Part shown: positions 48,262-60,647 of the stretch, one piece after another
Layout: each line of letters starts with the position of its first letter
How positions within the stretch are numbered: the stretch's first letter is position 1
NCBI GenBank assembly: GCA_037953625.1
Contig: CM075651.1
Coordinates: 67,504,501 to 67,568,500 of the forward strand
Source: Crotalaria pallida
Lineage: Eukaryota > Streptophyta > Magnoliopsida > Fabales > Fabaceae
DNA: 64,000 nt
Reading direction: 5' to 3'
Made by a program: the position numbers and the translations under genes
Notes under the pieces: generated by a model
Databases searched by the model: none
The model's input: the letters and a program-made list of their open reading frames with translations, nothing else
Told to the model about the DNA's origin: nothing

Positions 48262-50307
48262 CACCAATGCACCTAGTGCTAAAAAGAAAATGACCATGAA
48301 AAAGTGAGACTTCTTTTTCTCAGCATGCAACTTCTTCTGCAACCTCACAATCTTCTTCTTCTGGTCACCTTCATTTACTTTCTCTTCACAAATTACTTGC
48401 TCTGAGTAGTTTTTTCCAAGTTTGATTAACAACATTTGTTTGGCCAATTCATCTTCCCATTCAAAAAGATGGCATGTTCTTTTCTCATCCTGTCTACAAA
48501 ATATGTAACATACATGAATTTCATAATAGTTATTCCGAGAACCCTAACCGCCACTTAACTCAACAGTTACAGATCCAAAAAACCCTAACTCTAAATTTCA
48601 ATTTCATCTTCGACCCCTAATATGAAAATTGTAACAACCCGATTTTCGAAAACTGAAACAACTAACCTTTATTTATTGATATTGCAAAAATGAGGCCATT
48701 TTTTTTTAAACATTGTTGAAGGGTTTGAAAACGTTTCTCGATATCCCTCAACACTCTGCTTCGAAAACCGAGTTGTTACTTGAATCCCACAATTCCTTTA
48801 CTTTACTTTTCGAAAAACGTATTGTTAGGAAAACAGTTTGATTTCGACTCGAATAGCTTCGTTGATTTTCTCAAAGAACATGAACATGTTTCCAAAAGAG
48901 TATCGTCATACAGGTCGGGCATGTTTCAAAATAGTTGGATGTACAGCAATAGATCATTACTTAGGTAATCCAGAGTACAAACATAAGCTATCCCTTAATC
49001 TAATGCTACTACCGCTTCTCTCTCTTATCAAATAAATCGGTCCTATCTTTCTCCTCCTCATCAGCACCTTCAGACCGGATGACGCTACCACTGCTTTCCT
49101 TGATTCTTCTTTCGGCTGTGGCTTGAGCTCCACTCCAAATATTCTCACAGGATTCTCCGTGCTCTGCCTCGGAGGTGACGACCGTGAACTATACTCCACG
49201 TAGGACATACTACCCAAGCACGAACTCGCGGTGGCTCCACTCAGCTTATGTTCCGGGTCCTCCACCACCACTTGCGTGTGTCCCGTCCAAATCCATCCAC
49301 GAGGTGTGGCCTTCCATCCGTGACCCTCCTAAGGCCGGATACCGACTTCCATGTGGAGATTCGTCTGCCCGTTGGAATACCAGCGACACCGATGCGCCAA
49401 CGAACAGGAGAGAGTAAGCGTTCCGGACGCGTAGCGCCGACGGTGTGGAATTACGTTAGGTAAAATAATAGGACACACACACAAATGACACACACTACAT
49501 ACAAGCCATCAAACGAACATATTATCATCATTATTATTCCACTTTACCCTTATCCATTTCTTTATTCTCCACCTTTATTTCTCCTCCCACTCACAGGGCT
49601 TAATTTATTTTCCACAACTCCATTCACAGTCTCTGTCTCATTTTTCCACATTTTTCAACCCTCGCTCATATAACTCTTTTCTTAGAATGTTTTATTGGTT
49701 TACAACCACCGATGATCAGGGGAGTTAAAGGATCATCGGGGTACGTATTTCTTTCGTAGTTAGCACTCGCGTTTCAAGCCTACATCTCCTCGGCCAACCA
49801 GCCACCTAGTCGGAAGCAAACAGGAGTACAGGACCTTTACCGTGCGGGCACGACAGCTGTCAACACCATGGTCCCAGACTAGGAGGCTCAGCCTCAATAT
49901 CAAATCACATAATAACGTGGCACACTACCTCGCAGTGGCAAACAATTGCCCTGTAAGATCCATGAAGAATGTTTTGATAAATGCCAAAAGGTTTTGAACA
50001 AGCTACAAGTGTGTTGATCAAGTTCAAGCTCAACAAGCAACAACAAACATCAAGTTATGAAGAGAGAGCCAACTCATGAAGACTTAGTTTGGTAGTTTAT
50101 GTTTTATTGTTTTATCTTTTGCCTCACAAGTCTTTTAGTTTATGAGTTTGGGTAGAATTTATTAGAGGGTAGTGAATCTCTTTTGATTGCATGATTATAT
50201 CATATTTTGAGTATTCACTTTGCCTAAAATCAATAGGTGGCTTAAAGGTTTGAAAGAAAAGGTTTAGTTTTTGAGAAAACAAGTTTTAAGTGTTTTTTAA
50301 TGTTAAT

Positions 50308-50478
50308 AATCGATTAACAGATTTTGATAATTGATTAACAGTGTATTTTGAACTGAAAATCGATTAGCAAACTTTTGATAATCGATTATCTAAACTTTTA
50401 CTCGAGTAAAACCTTTTTCACTCGAGTGAAATTTATGCAGCTTTCGTATTACTCGAGTAACACTCATTTCACTCGAGT
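50308..50478. repeat. Array F: mixed AATCGATT and ACTCGAGT pairs
   Basis: AATCGATT 50308 with AATTGATT 50329; AATCGATT 50358/50380; ACTCGAGT 50400/50420 and 50451/50471. Offsets are 21, 22, 20 and 20 bp. The ACTCGAGT copies have extended arms (TTTTACTCGAGTAAAA, TTTCACTCGAGTGAAA). They lie just upstream of the TATA box. Confidence 0.95.
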
Positions 50479-50557
50479 AACTTGATCAGATATGGTTTTT
50501 TAAATACGTCTTTCACTTCTCAAAAGCCATTCTAAGTGCTCCAACTTTTGGGTATTC

Positions 50558-50565
50558 TATATAAA
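50558..50565 (+). promoter_or_regulatory. LTR F TATA box
   Basis: TATATAAA in a ggtattctatataaacc context that is conserved in LTR E (25345-25353, - strand). The palindrome array ends 80 bp upstream. Confidence 0.65.
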
Positions 50566-53500
50566 CCTTTTCCTAATCATTTCTATCATCTAGAATCATT
50601 TTGATACACAATTTTACAAAGAATCAAAGCCACACTATTCTCTCTCACTCTCTCAAGATCAAAGCTCTCATTTTTATATTCTTTGATCAAGAACCTTGAA
50701 TCTCTCATGTTGATATTTCATAGCTTTTGAAAGAGATTCATAGGATTGTTTTTGTTTTCTATTGAGTTGTAATCATTGCAAGAGGCAAACATTCTACAAC
50801 AAAGGAAGCCTTGATTTTGTGAATCAAGCAAGTTTAGTTGAAAGTCTTGAAGAAGCATTTCATCAAGCATTTGGAAGGCACTTTGAAGAATCTCAAAGTA
50901 CTTGGAAGTCTTGTGAGTGAAGCAAGCAAAGAAGACTTGTTGTGGGGTTATCAACAAGCAAGTAGAGGTTAGATTAGATATCAATAGGGTTACAAGGCAA
51001 GGGTGTGGTATCTCTTGTAGGCTAGCAAGAAGGAAGTCTTGTGAGGCATTTACTTGTAATTTGAGAAACTCTAATTCCTCATAGTGAAGAATCTCTCTTG
51101 GTTGAAGAGGGGACTGGAGTAGCTTTCAAGTGGATGAAAGTGAACCAGGATAAATCACTGTGTCGTATCTCTAAACTCTCTACTCTTTACAATTCTTGTT
51201 ATTAATTGTGTTCTTGATTGAAAACCTAGAAAAAGTGATTTTTCTATATTTGATTGAATTGAATCTTTATTGTGCAAAATTGATAAAGGGAAAATCATTT
51301 TCATAACCTAGGTGAATCAATAAGAATATTGGTGTTGATTGTTTCCGCTTAATCTCTCATATAATATTTGTTAATTGATTGATTTTCATTGGTTTTAATC
51401 GTTTAGATTTGTTTCTTGCGAAAATCTTTCAAAGTTTCTATAACACCTATTCAACCCCCCCTTTTAGGTGTTCTCCTAGTGTTCCTAGTTATTTCACCCA
51501 CCGAGTGTAGTTTTCCAACATGCCCCACTCCAGTCCCTCTCACTGTTCTTGAACTGCCATAGGGGTGACAGCACTATTCTGGTCCCGGGTGCAGAACTTA
51601 CCACGGTATTAGACCCAGTCCCCACCACGTTAGTGCACCGCATGTGGAGTTCGTTCTGCCCAGAATAGTACTCAAGGCAACGTGACGTTTTACCGCCCGA
51701 GCCTACCCTAATGCATTCATCAACCCGAATATCCCTAATATCCGGGGTACCTTCCTCTCCACTACTTCGCACTCTCAAACCTCACCGTATTCGCTGTTTA
51801 TGTCTTTTAGAATCTTTTAGTTAATTATCATATTGGTCGACTCACCCTTCGTGCATCCCTTCAGTGAGTCCCGACCACTATCTTTGCACTTTCAAATACA
51901 CACATATAGCTCAGAGCTGGGATTCACATCTCATTCCTCAACTTCCATCATACTCTCAATTTTCCCAAATCTTCCATTTTACCATCCTTCTTAAAATATC
52001 AATTCTACTACATTCCAAACACCATTTCCAAAAATCTTTACAAAACTTTCATTTTCACCAACCTTCACCAAACTGCCAGTTCGCAACTTTTCTCAAAACA
52101 TTGTTCCAAATATCTTTTCATAAAACTCTTTTGAAAAATATTGTTTCACAAGCTCTTCAAACATCTTTTCTAAAAACAATTCTTTTCCCCAACTTTTATA
52201 GAAATTCCTCTTCACAAATCTTTTCGAAAATTCCTTTTTCAAAATGCATTTCGTGCTGAGCGCTAGTGGAGGAGCAAGCCCAGCTCAACACTAGTTCCCA
52301 GACTAAAACCAAGAACAGAGGATCTCAGCTCAACTCAGTTCACTTCTCATCCCAACCATTCACATTACTCTCCCCAGCTCTGGCTCGTTCTCATTATCAC
52401 TTTCAATATCCCTTTCTCGATCTCAACTCTCGTCTCTCTTTTCCCTCAATTTCTTATCTTAATCATTATTCTTTTCTTACTATACCATCACTTTCAATTC
52501 ATCACTCCCTCAACTCTTTCATTTCATTTCGTTTCTTATTCAAGACTCAACAGACACCCATCCACTATAGAAATAAGTAACATAATTTAAACAGATAAGT
52601 AAAAGCATGCTATCAACACACAATAACATTGTGGTTCTTGTCACCTTCATATAAGTGGCCACACAAAGCAAACAATTGCCACTTATACTACTGACTCCAA
52701 CCACTTCGTTCCGATCTTTGAGATGATGCGGAACGTCCTAATAAATCACCTAGCTACCACGGTGTCTTAGGGAAAGCTTCTCTCTCACCTGGGGTCCAGC
52801 GGTTGAATGCTTGTTCTCCTCGAGACCTTGTGCTGCCATCTGCCCCAACCTCTTTTCTTTATCATTCCTCATATTAAATAGAACACTTTATGTTATTAAC
52901 TTATTTGAGGGAATCTTTTCTTAATTTCTTACTTGTCCCTTCTTTGTTGGAAAACTTTTGAAAACATATCTAAGGTCATTGATTATTTGAAGGCTTGGTT
53001 TTAAATCATATGAAAACGTTTTTAAACATCAAAAGTACGTCCAATTAATTTTTGGACATCAACATAGTTTTACAAAAATCATTTTAATAAAACTCCGGAA
53101 ACATCGTAAAAACATTCTTTACTTCAAATGGCTCTTTAGCTTAAAATTGCTACTTTGAAATTTCACTCATAAACAATTTAGGACAGCCAAGCATACATCA
53201 TGACATTCAAGCAAATCATGCCACATACAAGTGCAAATAACATTTAGAAATGCAAGTACTCATAAACCAAACGAAATCGGGTTTCAAACCAATTATATCA
53301 ACATATATTTCCATGTACCTTTTGTTCATGCAATCCAACTTCCTACATTTATTTAGGGCATATAACCGAATGGGGCAAGGAAAGTAAATCAAATAGTACA
53401 ATTTAAATCACATGAGTTACTTATTTTATTTGAGACATTTAAATTCTTGTTTCCTGTAATCCTAGCCGAACACACAAATAAACACATATACACATATCTC

Positions 53501-56030
53501 CATTCAAACACAACACTTAATTTATTTAAATTGTTTGTTTATCTTATCATTAAGTAAGGAACCGAATAGAAAATAAATATTTACAACATAGCTTCAAGCA
53601 ATTCATTTTAGCTTAATTTCCTTAAAGCATACCCATTCCTCTTAGGTTATTCATTGAAAAAGGAATCCTAGCTTAGCTTAACACACATGGACCGAATAGC
53701 ATCATGATAAGACAAACATCAAATATTCAGCACGTTTGCACTTGGACCATAGACTAACGCAAGGATCATTTTCTAAAGCTTGTTTTCTTTACAAAATCCG
53801 TGAACTTCACAAGGATTTCAGCAAGCGAAATTTAATTGCTTAACATAATAAAATCAAGAATCATGTCTTAGTCTCGATCCTTTAAGTCAAACACATGCAT
53901 GCACCTAAAATTTCTAGGTGAGCAAGTGTCAACATGCATGTAGGTAAAACAGTGATCTAGCATGATTTCTTAATTTCCTAGGCTTGACCGAATGCTATCA
54001 TGCAAGAGGCAAAGTTTTGTAATTTTTTATCTTCTAAATGCAAACATCTAAATTCACATCATGTAAGACTTAAAGCATTATTTTACTTTTTATAATTCTA
54101 ACCGATTCATCAATACTCACAAACGACCCTTGATTCCAATTCTTTTTAGGTTCCAAAATTATTCTTAAGGCTTGTCAGGTGTATTTATTTCACAAAACCG
54201 TGACATGCATATAGGAAATCAAGGCTTCTCACACTCAAATGACACACACAAAACTCAAGTTTTATGCTTTCTTAGAAATCAATCATAGATTAAAACATGT
54301 AAAAGAGAAGCAAGACAAAAACATGTACTCAAACTCAAATTCTTCAAGCAAACCGTGAAGAACTAATTTTTGCAAGTATAAGAGTAACATCAAACCTAAA
54401 CTTTCTATTCATGGCCGAATTACTCAATTCTTGATTTAGTGATTTATAAGTTCATTTATGCACAAAATCCAAGATCAAAGCACAAGAAGAACATGCAAAG
54501 AAAACAAGGGTCATCAAGCCACAAAATCAACATGCATGTTGAAATCAAAACAATTCATAAATTTCAAATACCACTCCAAACCAAACCGTGACAAAGAAAA
54601 TTACAAGCAAGAGATCAAAACTTTTCAACATTCAAGATCCAAGTATAAAAGTCACATGCATGACACTTAGTCCTCAAGATTGTTCAAGAATAGTTACATG
54701 CATCACAAAATTAAATCAAAGTCCAAAATAAGTTCTTTTACAACACAAAGTAATTAAATCAAGGCTCTTTCTACCTTAATCCCTAATCTTAAATCTTGAA
54801 CTCTCTTCTCTCCTTCTCCTCTTAGGTTGCCTCGGTCTCTTTCCTTTTTCTAGGGTTTATGGAGGTTTCCTTCTTGATCTAAGAAGAAGGAGGTGGCTAA
54901 GAAAAGAATTAGAGAAGTTTTAGGATGAAGACCTTGGGGTTTCACTCTTCTTTCTCTCTTTTCTTCCTCACGGTTCACTCTTTTCTTCTAAGTCTTCAAG
55001 AGCTTGATGATGCTCTTGAAGGAAAGTGTGTTTGGGACTTGTGTGTGAATGGAAGGGAATGAAGGAAATGAAGAGGGACTAACCAACACACTAACTCATA
55101 CGGTTTTAGAACAAGTGCAAGGGTGGTTGGTTTCCTCTTTCGCCCTCGGTTCAATGGGTGGGAGGAAAGGGCAATTTGGGTCATCCCAATTGTTGCATGG
55201 CTTGGTTCAAGCCGTGGGAGACATGGAGGGAGGAAAGTCCTCCTTAGGTGCATGACTCACCTCTCCTAGGTTCCATGAGTCACTCGCCTACTTCCCTTCT
55301 TATTTTCTATTCATTTTCCATTTTCTTGGTGCCTAAGGAAATCACTCTCACTTGGTTCTCTTCTTCTTAGTATGACCGAATTACACACACACATACACAT
55401 GCACTCACATACTACTTACTCTCGTATAACATGTATAAATTTGACACCTATATGGGCATGCATACAAAATCACTACTACACGACACACACACCATGCACA
55501 TATGTCTATATAATTACACATACATTCACGCAACACATATCACTCATGCACATAAATTCACACATTCATGTTCCTTTATTTAGTTAATTTTTGTGTTAAT
55601 CATACTTATACATACCAAGACCGTATATACACACACACATACACAAACATTTAATCTTTTCCAAAAATAAAATTTCTACGCTGTGGACATTATTTTAGGA
55701 AATCATTATTTTAAAAACATTCATCACCTAAGAAACGTGAATTTAAGGAAAATCATCTTAGAAATTACTCTTTTAAAACTCTTTTCTCAAAATAGATTTC
55801 TTTACTGTTTTAATTTAATATGAGGAATTTACGGGGTGTTACAAAAATCCCTCAAAAACGAAACCCTAATTTCATGTGTTGAATGGATGAAAAAACTTAC
55901 CCTTGACTTAGGGCACCTCCGAAAACGCCTTCCATAGTTTTCTTTGGTATGAGCCGTGTACAACTTCAAGGGACCACAACCACAAAAGATATCCTTCGAA
56001 CTAACTCCATTGTTATTCGAACATGAACTC

Positions 56031-58857
56031 TGTAACGTCCATTGTTTGATAAAAAGAATTTCTGTTATTTCGGATAAGTTGGAAAAATCCGAACATAAAA
56101 ATTTCTTTAAAGGTGGTACCTCAAGTTTAAGTCGTGTATTTGGAACTGAATTCGGTAGAAGGAATAATTATTTACTAAACATTTTAAAAATCATTTCGAA
56201 ATAACTCTAGTAGCACAAAATGGTTTTCGAGAATAGCTTAAATATAAGGTTATCTCAGGAAATCAACTATAATAATACTTCCTTAGTACCGAACTCATTT
56301 GATAGAATCAGAGTCAGCGGAACACATATTAAAGTAGTTCATTTAAATTCTTGGAATTTATAAAACACGAGTTAAGACACTGATTTATAAATCCATGTAT
56401 AATCATTCCCTGAGTACCACATTTATAATCAAATTATGAAAACTAGGTTTTACTCTGATACATCTCTCAAATCATGAAGATATGTGATCACTGTCTAGCA
56501 AGTATACTAGATCGCAAAGTAATATAGTCGGTTAAGACCAGATATTGTTCCCACAGGGACCAAGAATTATTTAACTTATTTCTACCTAAGAGTAATTAAA
56601 AGTAAAATCTATTAAATTTCAGAATTAAATAAATTAATAAAAGAGATTACTTTGCTGCTGGAAAATAAATAAATACTATTAATTGATGGGTGAATGGTGG
56701 TTAGGAACTAGTTTCATTAATTATTTCATTTATTTATCATAAATCAATGTTTTTCCCTAAATCATGAACGAATTCCTAAATTGGTAACTATTAGATCTCT
56801 CTTGTATAATTACCGTTTCTTATTCCATTAGATAATCCTTAATTCCTTAAGAGATTAAACTATTGAATAATCTTAATTAAGAACAGGGAATTAATCATGT
56901 TATATAATTACCCAATTGTATCCCTACTTGTTGAATAACTATATTGTTTGAAGGCATGGCCTATTGTAATTCCTAATCTCTCAATTGAAGAATTAGAGAT
57001 CCAAAACAAGACATAAATTGGCCAGATTTATGAATTGGAAATAAAACGCAATCAAACACATGATTTAGAAACGGAAAAACATTAATCCATATAAATAAAC
57101 TACATAATCAAATCCACGTGTTCCTAACACAAGAGGGTTTAGTTACACATCATAGAGAAGAAGAACAAATAAGAGTAGAAGTAATTCATTCCTAAATTAC
57201 CACTAATCCTTGATCTGAATCTCCAGCCTTCAATGGATTCCTCCTCCGAAAGCTCTCTAGAGAATGTAGTCTCCCTCCACCTTGATCCTAATCTCTAATG
57301 ATTTCTGATTATGACTCTCTAATCTCCTCTAAACTAACTGCTAAACCTAATATTAATCCTAATATAAATAGATAAAAGTCTAATCTTATCAAAATCCTTC
57401 AAAACTGATCAAAAATTGGCCCAATTGGGCTTTCTCGCACTTCCCACGCCTGGGCGTGCAGACCAGACGCATGGGCGCGCTATATCTGATACCCATCAAT
57501 TGACGATGCTTGCGCGCCTCCATTCCCGCGCTTGGGCGTGCTGAGGAACTTTCGACTCCGTTTCTCTCCGTTCTTGTGCCATTTTCAAGGTCTTCTGCTG
57601 CTCTTCTCAGCTCCAATAATATTTTCTCCAAATAAAACTCTGAAACACCTGAAACATACCCAAAACGGGTCAAAACGTTCAAAGGATTCTAATAAACTAA
57701 AACTTCCTAAAACTAATACAAAATACCTATATTTAAAAGAGAAACAAGCTAAAACCCAAGCAAAAGGAAGTGAAATTAAGCCTTAAAACATCATATATTA
57801 GACCTTCATCGCACCCCCAAACTTAGCATTTTGCATGTCCCAGGCAAAAGTAAAATAAAAATTCATAAACACAAGACTACCTTCTAAATCAAAATGTACA
57901 ATACTTAATCTAAGACTTCGACTCATCAACACAGCCACATATTTACACAAGCTATTCATATATCCAAACCTGGTTAAAGAAATAAAATCAATCAGAACTC
58001 AGAACTAGTGAACACTCTCAACCTCTCAGTGTATATCTCTCATGTGTGTCAAGGGTATAAATCAATTCACTCAAGTTCATACAATAGTTAAATGTTACCA
58101 TAAGCTGACCATAGACCCAAATCTCCACTGAAATTATTGAAAACATGCACAAATCAAAAGGTCTTTATTTTGGTTGTAACGAGGCCATGGCTAAAAGTGT
58201 CAGGTGAGATAAAAGAAAGAAGGGATAAAACAAAGGCTAACTCGCAAAAATATTTACAAAAGCAAGTTTCCCTCAAAAACCATGAATGAGCAATGAATAC
58301 AATAAAGACTCACACTAACATCAGGAACATCTTATTCTTCCTTTCTTTTTCAATTTTTTTCTTCTATTCTCTTCCTTTACATTTAATTTTTTTTATTATT
58401 TTTTTTTCAATTGGAAGAGAAATAGAACTCATACACTTTTCTTATTCATTCCTCTCAATTGCTCATTCAAAATTCCCAAGGTACTAACAAAGAATATTTC
58501 AATAAATGCAGGGTACCAAAGAAAAATTATAATATCTCATAAGGCTCAAAATGGGCAACTAAGGGAATATATATCAATTCAAATCATCTGAAGGCCACAA
58601 AAACACATCCTAAGTGCCTTAATAATCTTAATGCATGCAAACAATTATCAATTTCAAAATGGTCATCGGTCAAGTTCTAGAACACAAAATTAAAGAGAAC
58701 ACACTCATGAAAGAAATAGGGGTCTCAATCAAAATATTCAAATAAATCAAATACCCCTTTAGTGTTTAAGCCCAAAATCTCACAGGCTAAATGTTAGTTC
58801 ACTAATCTCAAGTTCTGAAAAACTTTGTCAAAATAACCAAATTTCAAAAATATTTAC
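56031..58857. mobile_element. Unclassified element(s), LTR-like start
   Basis: Abuts GRF exon 1 with TGTAACGTCC, a Ty3/gypsy-type LTR start. Within it, 56490-56570 (CTAGCAAGTATACTAGATCG ... cccacagggac) and 57420-57840 (CCTGGGCGTGC / CATGGGCGCGC, ACCCCCAAACTTAGC) resemble leader-like sequence common in plant LTR elements. No pol, no matching right end and no target duplication were found. Boundaries and family are uncertain. Confidence 0.35.
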
Positions 58858-60597
58858 TGTTGGAAGTCAAGCTGGTTGGAAGGCATGTTTCAAACTCTCT
58901 ATGGACTTCAAGTTTTATTCAAATATGTGTTTTGATGATAACAAGTCAACTCAAGTTCAAGCTCACAAGTGCAAGTGTCAAGATTGAAGACTCAAGCAAG
59001 CTTAAGAATAGAAACCTTCTCCTTAGTTCAAATGTAAGGTAATGAAGTTTTTGTTTCCTTAAGAGTTACAAAGCCAATAAGATTTCATTTTAGGAGAGAA
59101 GAAGAAAAACGTGTTTTTGCATACAAAAATGTTTTTCTGCATTTAATCGGAGTAAAAATAATTGATGTTACAAAACTCTGTATATTTGTATGTTTGCAAG
59201 AAAGAGTAATCAATTATCTTCTCAAGTAATCAATTAACTTTGTTGCATCATAGAAAAATCAGAGAGGTTGTAATCGATTAACTGAATCTTGTTAATCAGT
59301 TACTTTCTTATGAAAATAATCGATTACATTAGTCAAGTAATCGATTATAATTGTTGCATCATATATTTTTCAGAGGCTTAGTAATCGATTACAAGCCTTG
59401 TAGTAATCGATTACATGATGTTGCATCATATGCAAACCAGAGGCTCAGTAATCGATTAACTCCTTAGTGTAATCGATTATTATGAGTTGCATCATACATG
59501 AACATGAGTAGTGTAATCGATTAACTATTATTAGCCTAATCGATTACATGGTTTTCAAATGAATTTAAGAATTTCTATTTTTGAAGGAATAATCGATTAC
59601 CTTCAGAAAGTAATCGATTACTTCATGTTTTATTGAAAAACGTGTCAGAATCATTTTGATTATTTCCTGATTTCTTTTTATATACAAGATTCTGATTTAA
59701 TTTTATAAAATTCAAAAATGATTTTAAATTTGAATTATTTCCTTTTTGGTTTTAAGAATCAAATCTTTATTTTATTTCGTAAATCGTTTTGATTTTAAAA
59801 CTTATTTCAAATCTTATTTTATTTTATTTTGATTCTGTTTTACTTATTAAAAATCTTTTTGATTCTAAATGGTTTTTTTTTTAAATCAAGATCACTCCAA
59901 CATTAAAGACAATTTTTTTTTTATTCTCATCATTCACTCATATTTTCTTCTGCACGTTCTCTCTTCTTCTTCTTCTTCTCAAATTTTCTGCTCTTCATTG
60001 TTCATAATCTTTTGAAGAACAAAACTTTTATTGGCTGAGTAAACTTCTAAGAGAAACACTACTTCACTATCATAGAGCATAATGTTGTATCAGTGTTTTG
60101 AGAACACACAAAGCTATTGTAATCACTCTCATTGTATTTGTTCTAAACCTTAGTGGTTAGGGAGAGAATCCCTTAGTGGACATGTGATACGTCGTAGGGC
60201 GAGGAACCCTGCTGTGTGATTGAGGCCCCTAGCGAACGGAGGTTCCTAGTAGTGTGCGGGGTGCTCTTGGTTGTAATAGGGTGCGGCTCTATTGCTTGGT
60301 ATAAGAACTCTCAGGCGGGTCGCTTGGGGACTGGACTAGGCCTTTCGACGGGAAGGCTGAACCAGTATAAAATTCACCGGTGCAAGCTTTTCTATCCCTA
60401 TCTCTTTTAAATTCCGCATATTTCATTTTTTACATTTCCGCGCTACTCGGTTATTATTTTTTTTTATCGTATTCGCGATCCATTTCGAACGTTTAATCTC
60501 TCCATCTCAAATCAATTTTTAATTTGTCACGGTTTTTCAATACATTAATAAAACTCGATTCACCCCCCCTCTCGAGATTTTGAGGCCAAAACCAACA
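58858..60597 (+). repeat. 5' LTR of the SIRE-like element
   Basis: TGTTGG ... CCAACA, 1740 bp, with a C-rich ending (caccccccctctcgag). Carries the longest AATCGATT array in the window. Confidence 0.9.
59208..59619. repeat. Array G: seven pairs of AATCGATT
   Basis: Pairs at 59208/59228 (both AATCAATT), 59272/59294 (second degenerate), 59318/59339, 59383/59405, 59450/59471, 59515/59538 and 59591/59612. Offsets are 20-23 bp. Eleven copies are perfect, many extended to GTAATCGATTAC. Confidence 0.95.
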
Positions 60598-60599
60598 AT

Positions 60600-60612
60600 T
60601 GGTATCAGAGCT
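60600..60612 (+). promoter_or_regulatory. Primer-binding site of the SIRE-like element
   Basis: TGGTATCAGAGCT two bases after the LTR end; exact match to the usual initiator Met-tRNA priming site. Confidence 0.9.
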
Positions 60613-60647
60613 AGTCTCTTGTGTTAAGACTTAACCGTCTCACGAGT

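Larger units (their letters stand above)
49952..51520 (+). mobile_element. Solo LTR F (1.57-kb family)
   Basis: TGTAAGATCC ... GTTTTCCAACA, flanked by tgccc (49947-49951, 51521-51525), inside the 6-kb solo LTR copy 2. Homologous to LTR E and to the partial LTR at 63395. TATA box TATATAAA at 50558-50565. Confidence 0.9.
48630..55843 (+). mobile_element. 6-kb-type solo LTR, copy 2
   Basis: Begins TGTAACAACCCGATTTTCG, ends TTTACGGGGTGTTACA, flanked by aaaat (48625-48629, 55844-55848). Without the nested LTR it is about 5.64 kb. Collinear with 18259-24304 over the start, the region with CAGTCCCTCTCACTGTTC, CACGGTGTCTTAGG and the AT-rich 3' half. No coding region. Confidence 0.8.
16285..56030 (+). 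mobile_element. Large nested Mutator-like element with two convergent genes
   Basis: Original MULE sequence is present in five blocks: 16285-18230, 25842-28008, 37180-38500, 47536-48629 and 55849-56030, about 6.7 kb in all. The left end is placed where a TIR-like sequence begins (ggcttttttaagtgtcaggt, then repeated GGTCCCTAA and CCGTTAAC motifs). The + strand carries a mudrA-like transposase pseudogene and the - strand a GRF zinc-finger gene pointing toward it. The right TIR is not visible; the element is cut at 56031 by another insertion. The blocks are joined by removing insertions with matching 5-bp duplications, which restores coding frame across the gtatc and ccatg junctions. Confidence 0.7.
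48214..56030 (-). pseudogene. GRF zinc-finger gene of the MULE, intron split by a solo LTR
   Basis: Exon 1 (56030-55901) encodes a GRF-type zinc finger start: CGCGPLKLYTAHTKENYGRR then CPKSR at a GTAAG donor. Exon 2 (48489-48214) continues DEKRTCHLFEWEDELAKQM, then a Lys/Gln-rich coiled-coil stretch and one membrane segment (FFMVIFFLALGALVGYVLV) before the stop. The joined phase is 0 with acceptor ...gtagacag. GRF fingers bind single-stranded nucleic acid in known proteins; here the role is unknown. The intron holds the solo LTR at 48630-55843. No in-frame start is visible because exon 1 abuts a new insertion at 56031, so the gene is probably dead. It converges on the transposase, as mudrB does on mudrA in MuDR, but it is not a mudrB homologue. 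Confidence 0.75.

Noticed and set aside
48780..49463. Overlapping frames on both strands in 48780-49463 (and 18685-19097)
   Set aside because: The frames are not conserved between the two 6-kb LTR copies beyond a short stretch (EHKLSG), so I treat them as chance frames in LTR sequence.
55049..55255. Short frames near the 3' part of the 6-kb solo LTR copy 2
   Set aside because: They overlap on opposite strands, have no counterpart in copy 1 and no recognisable domain.
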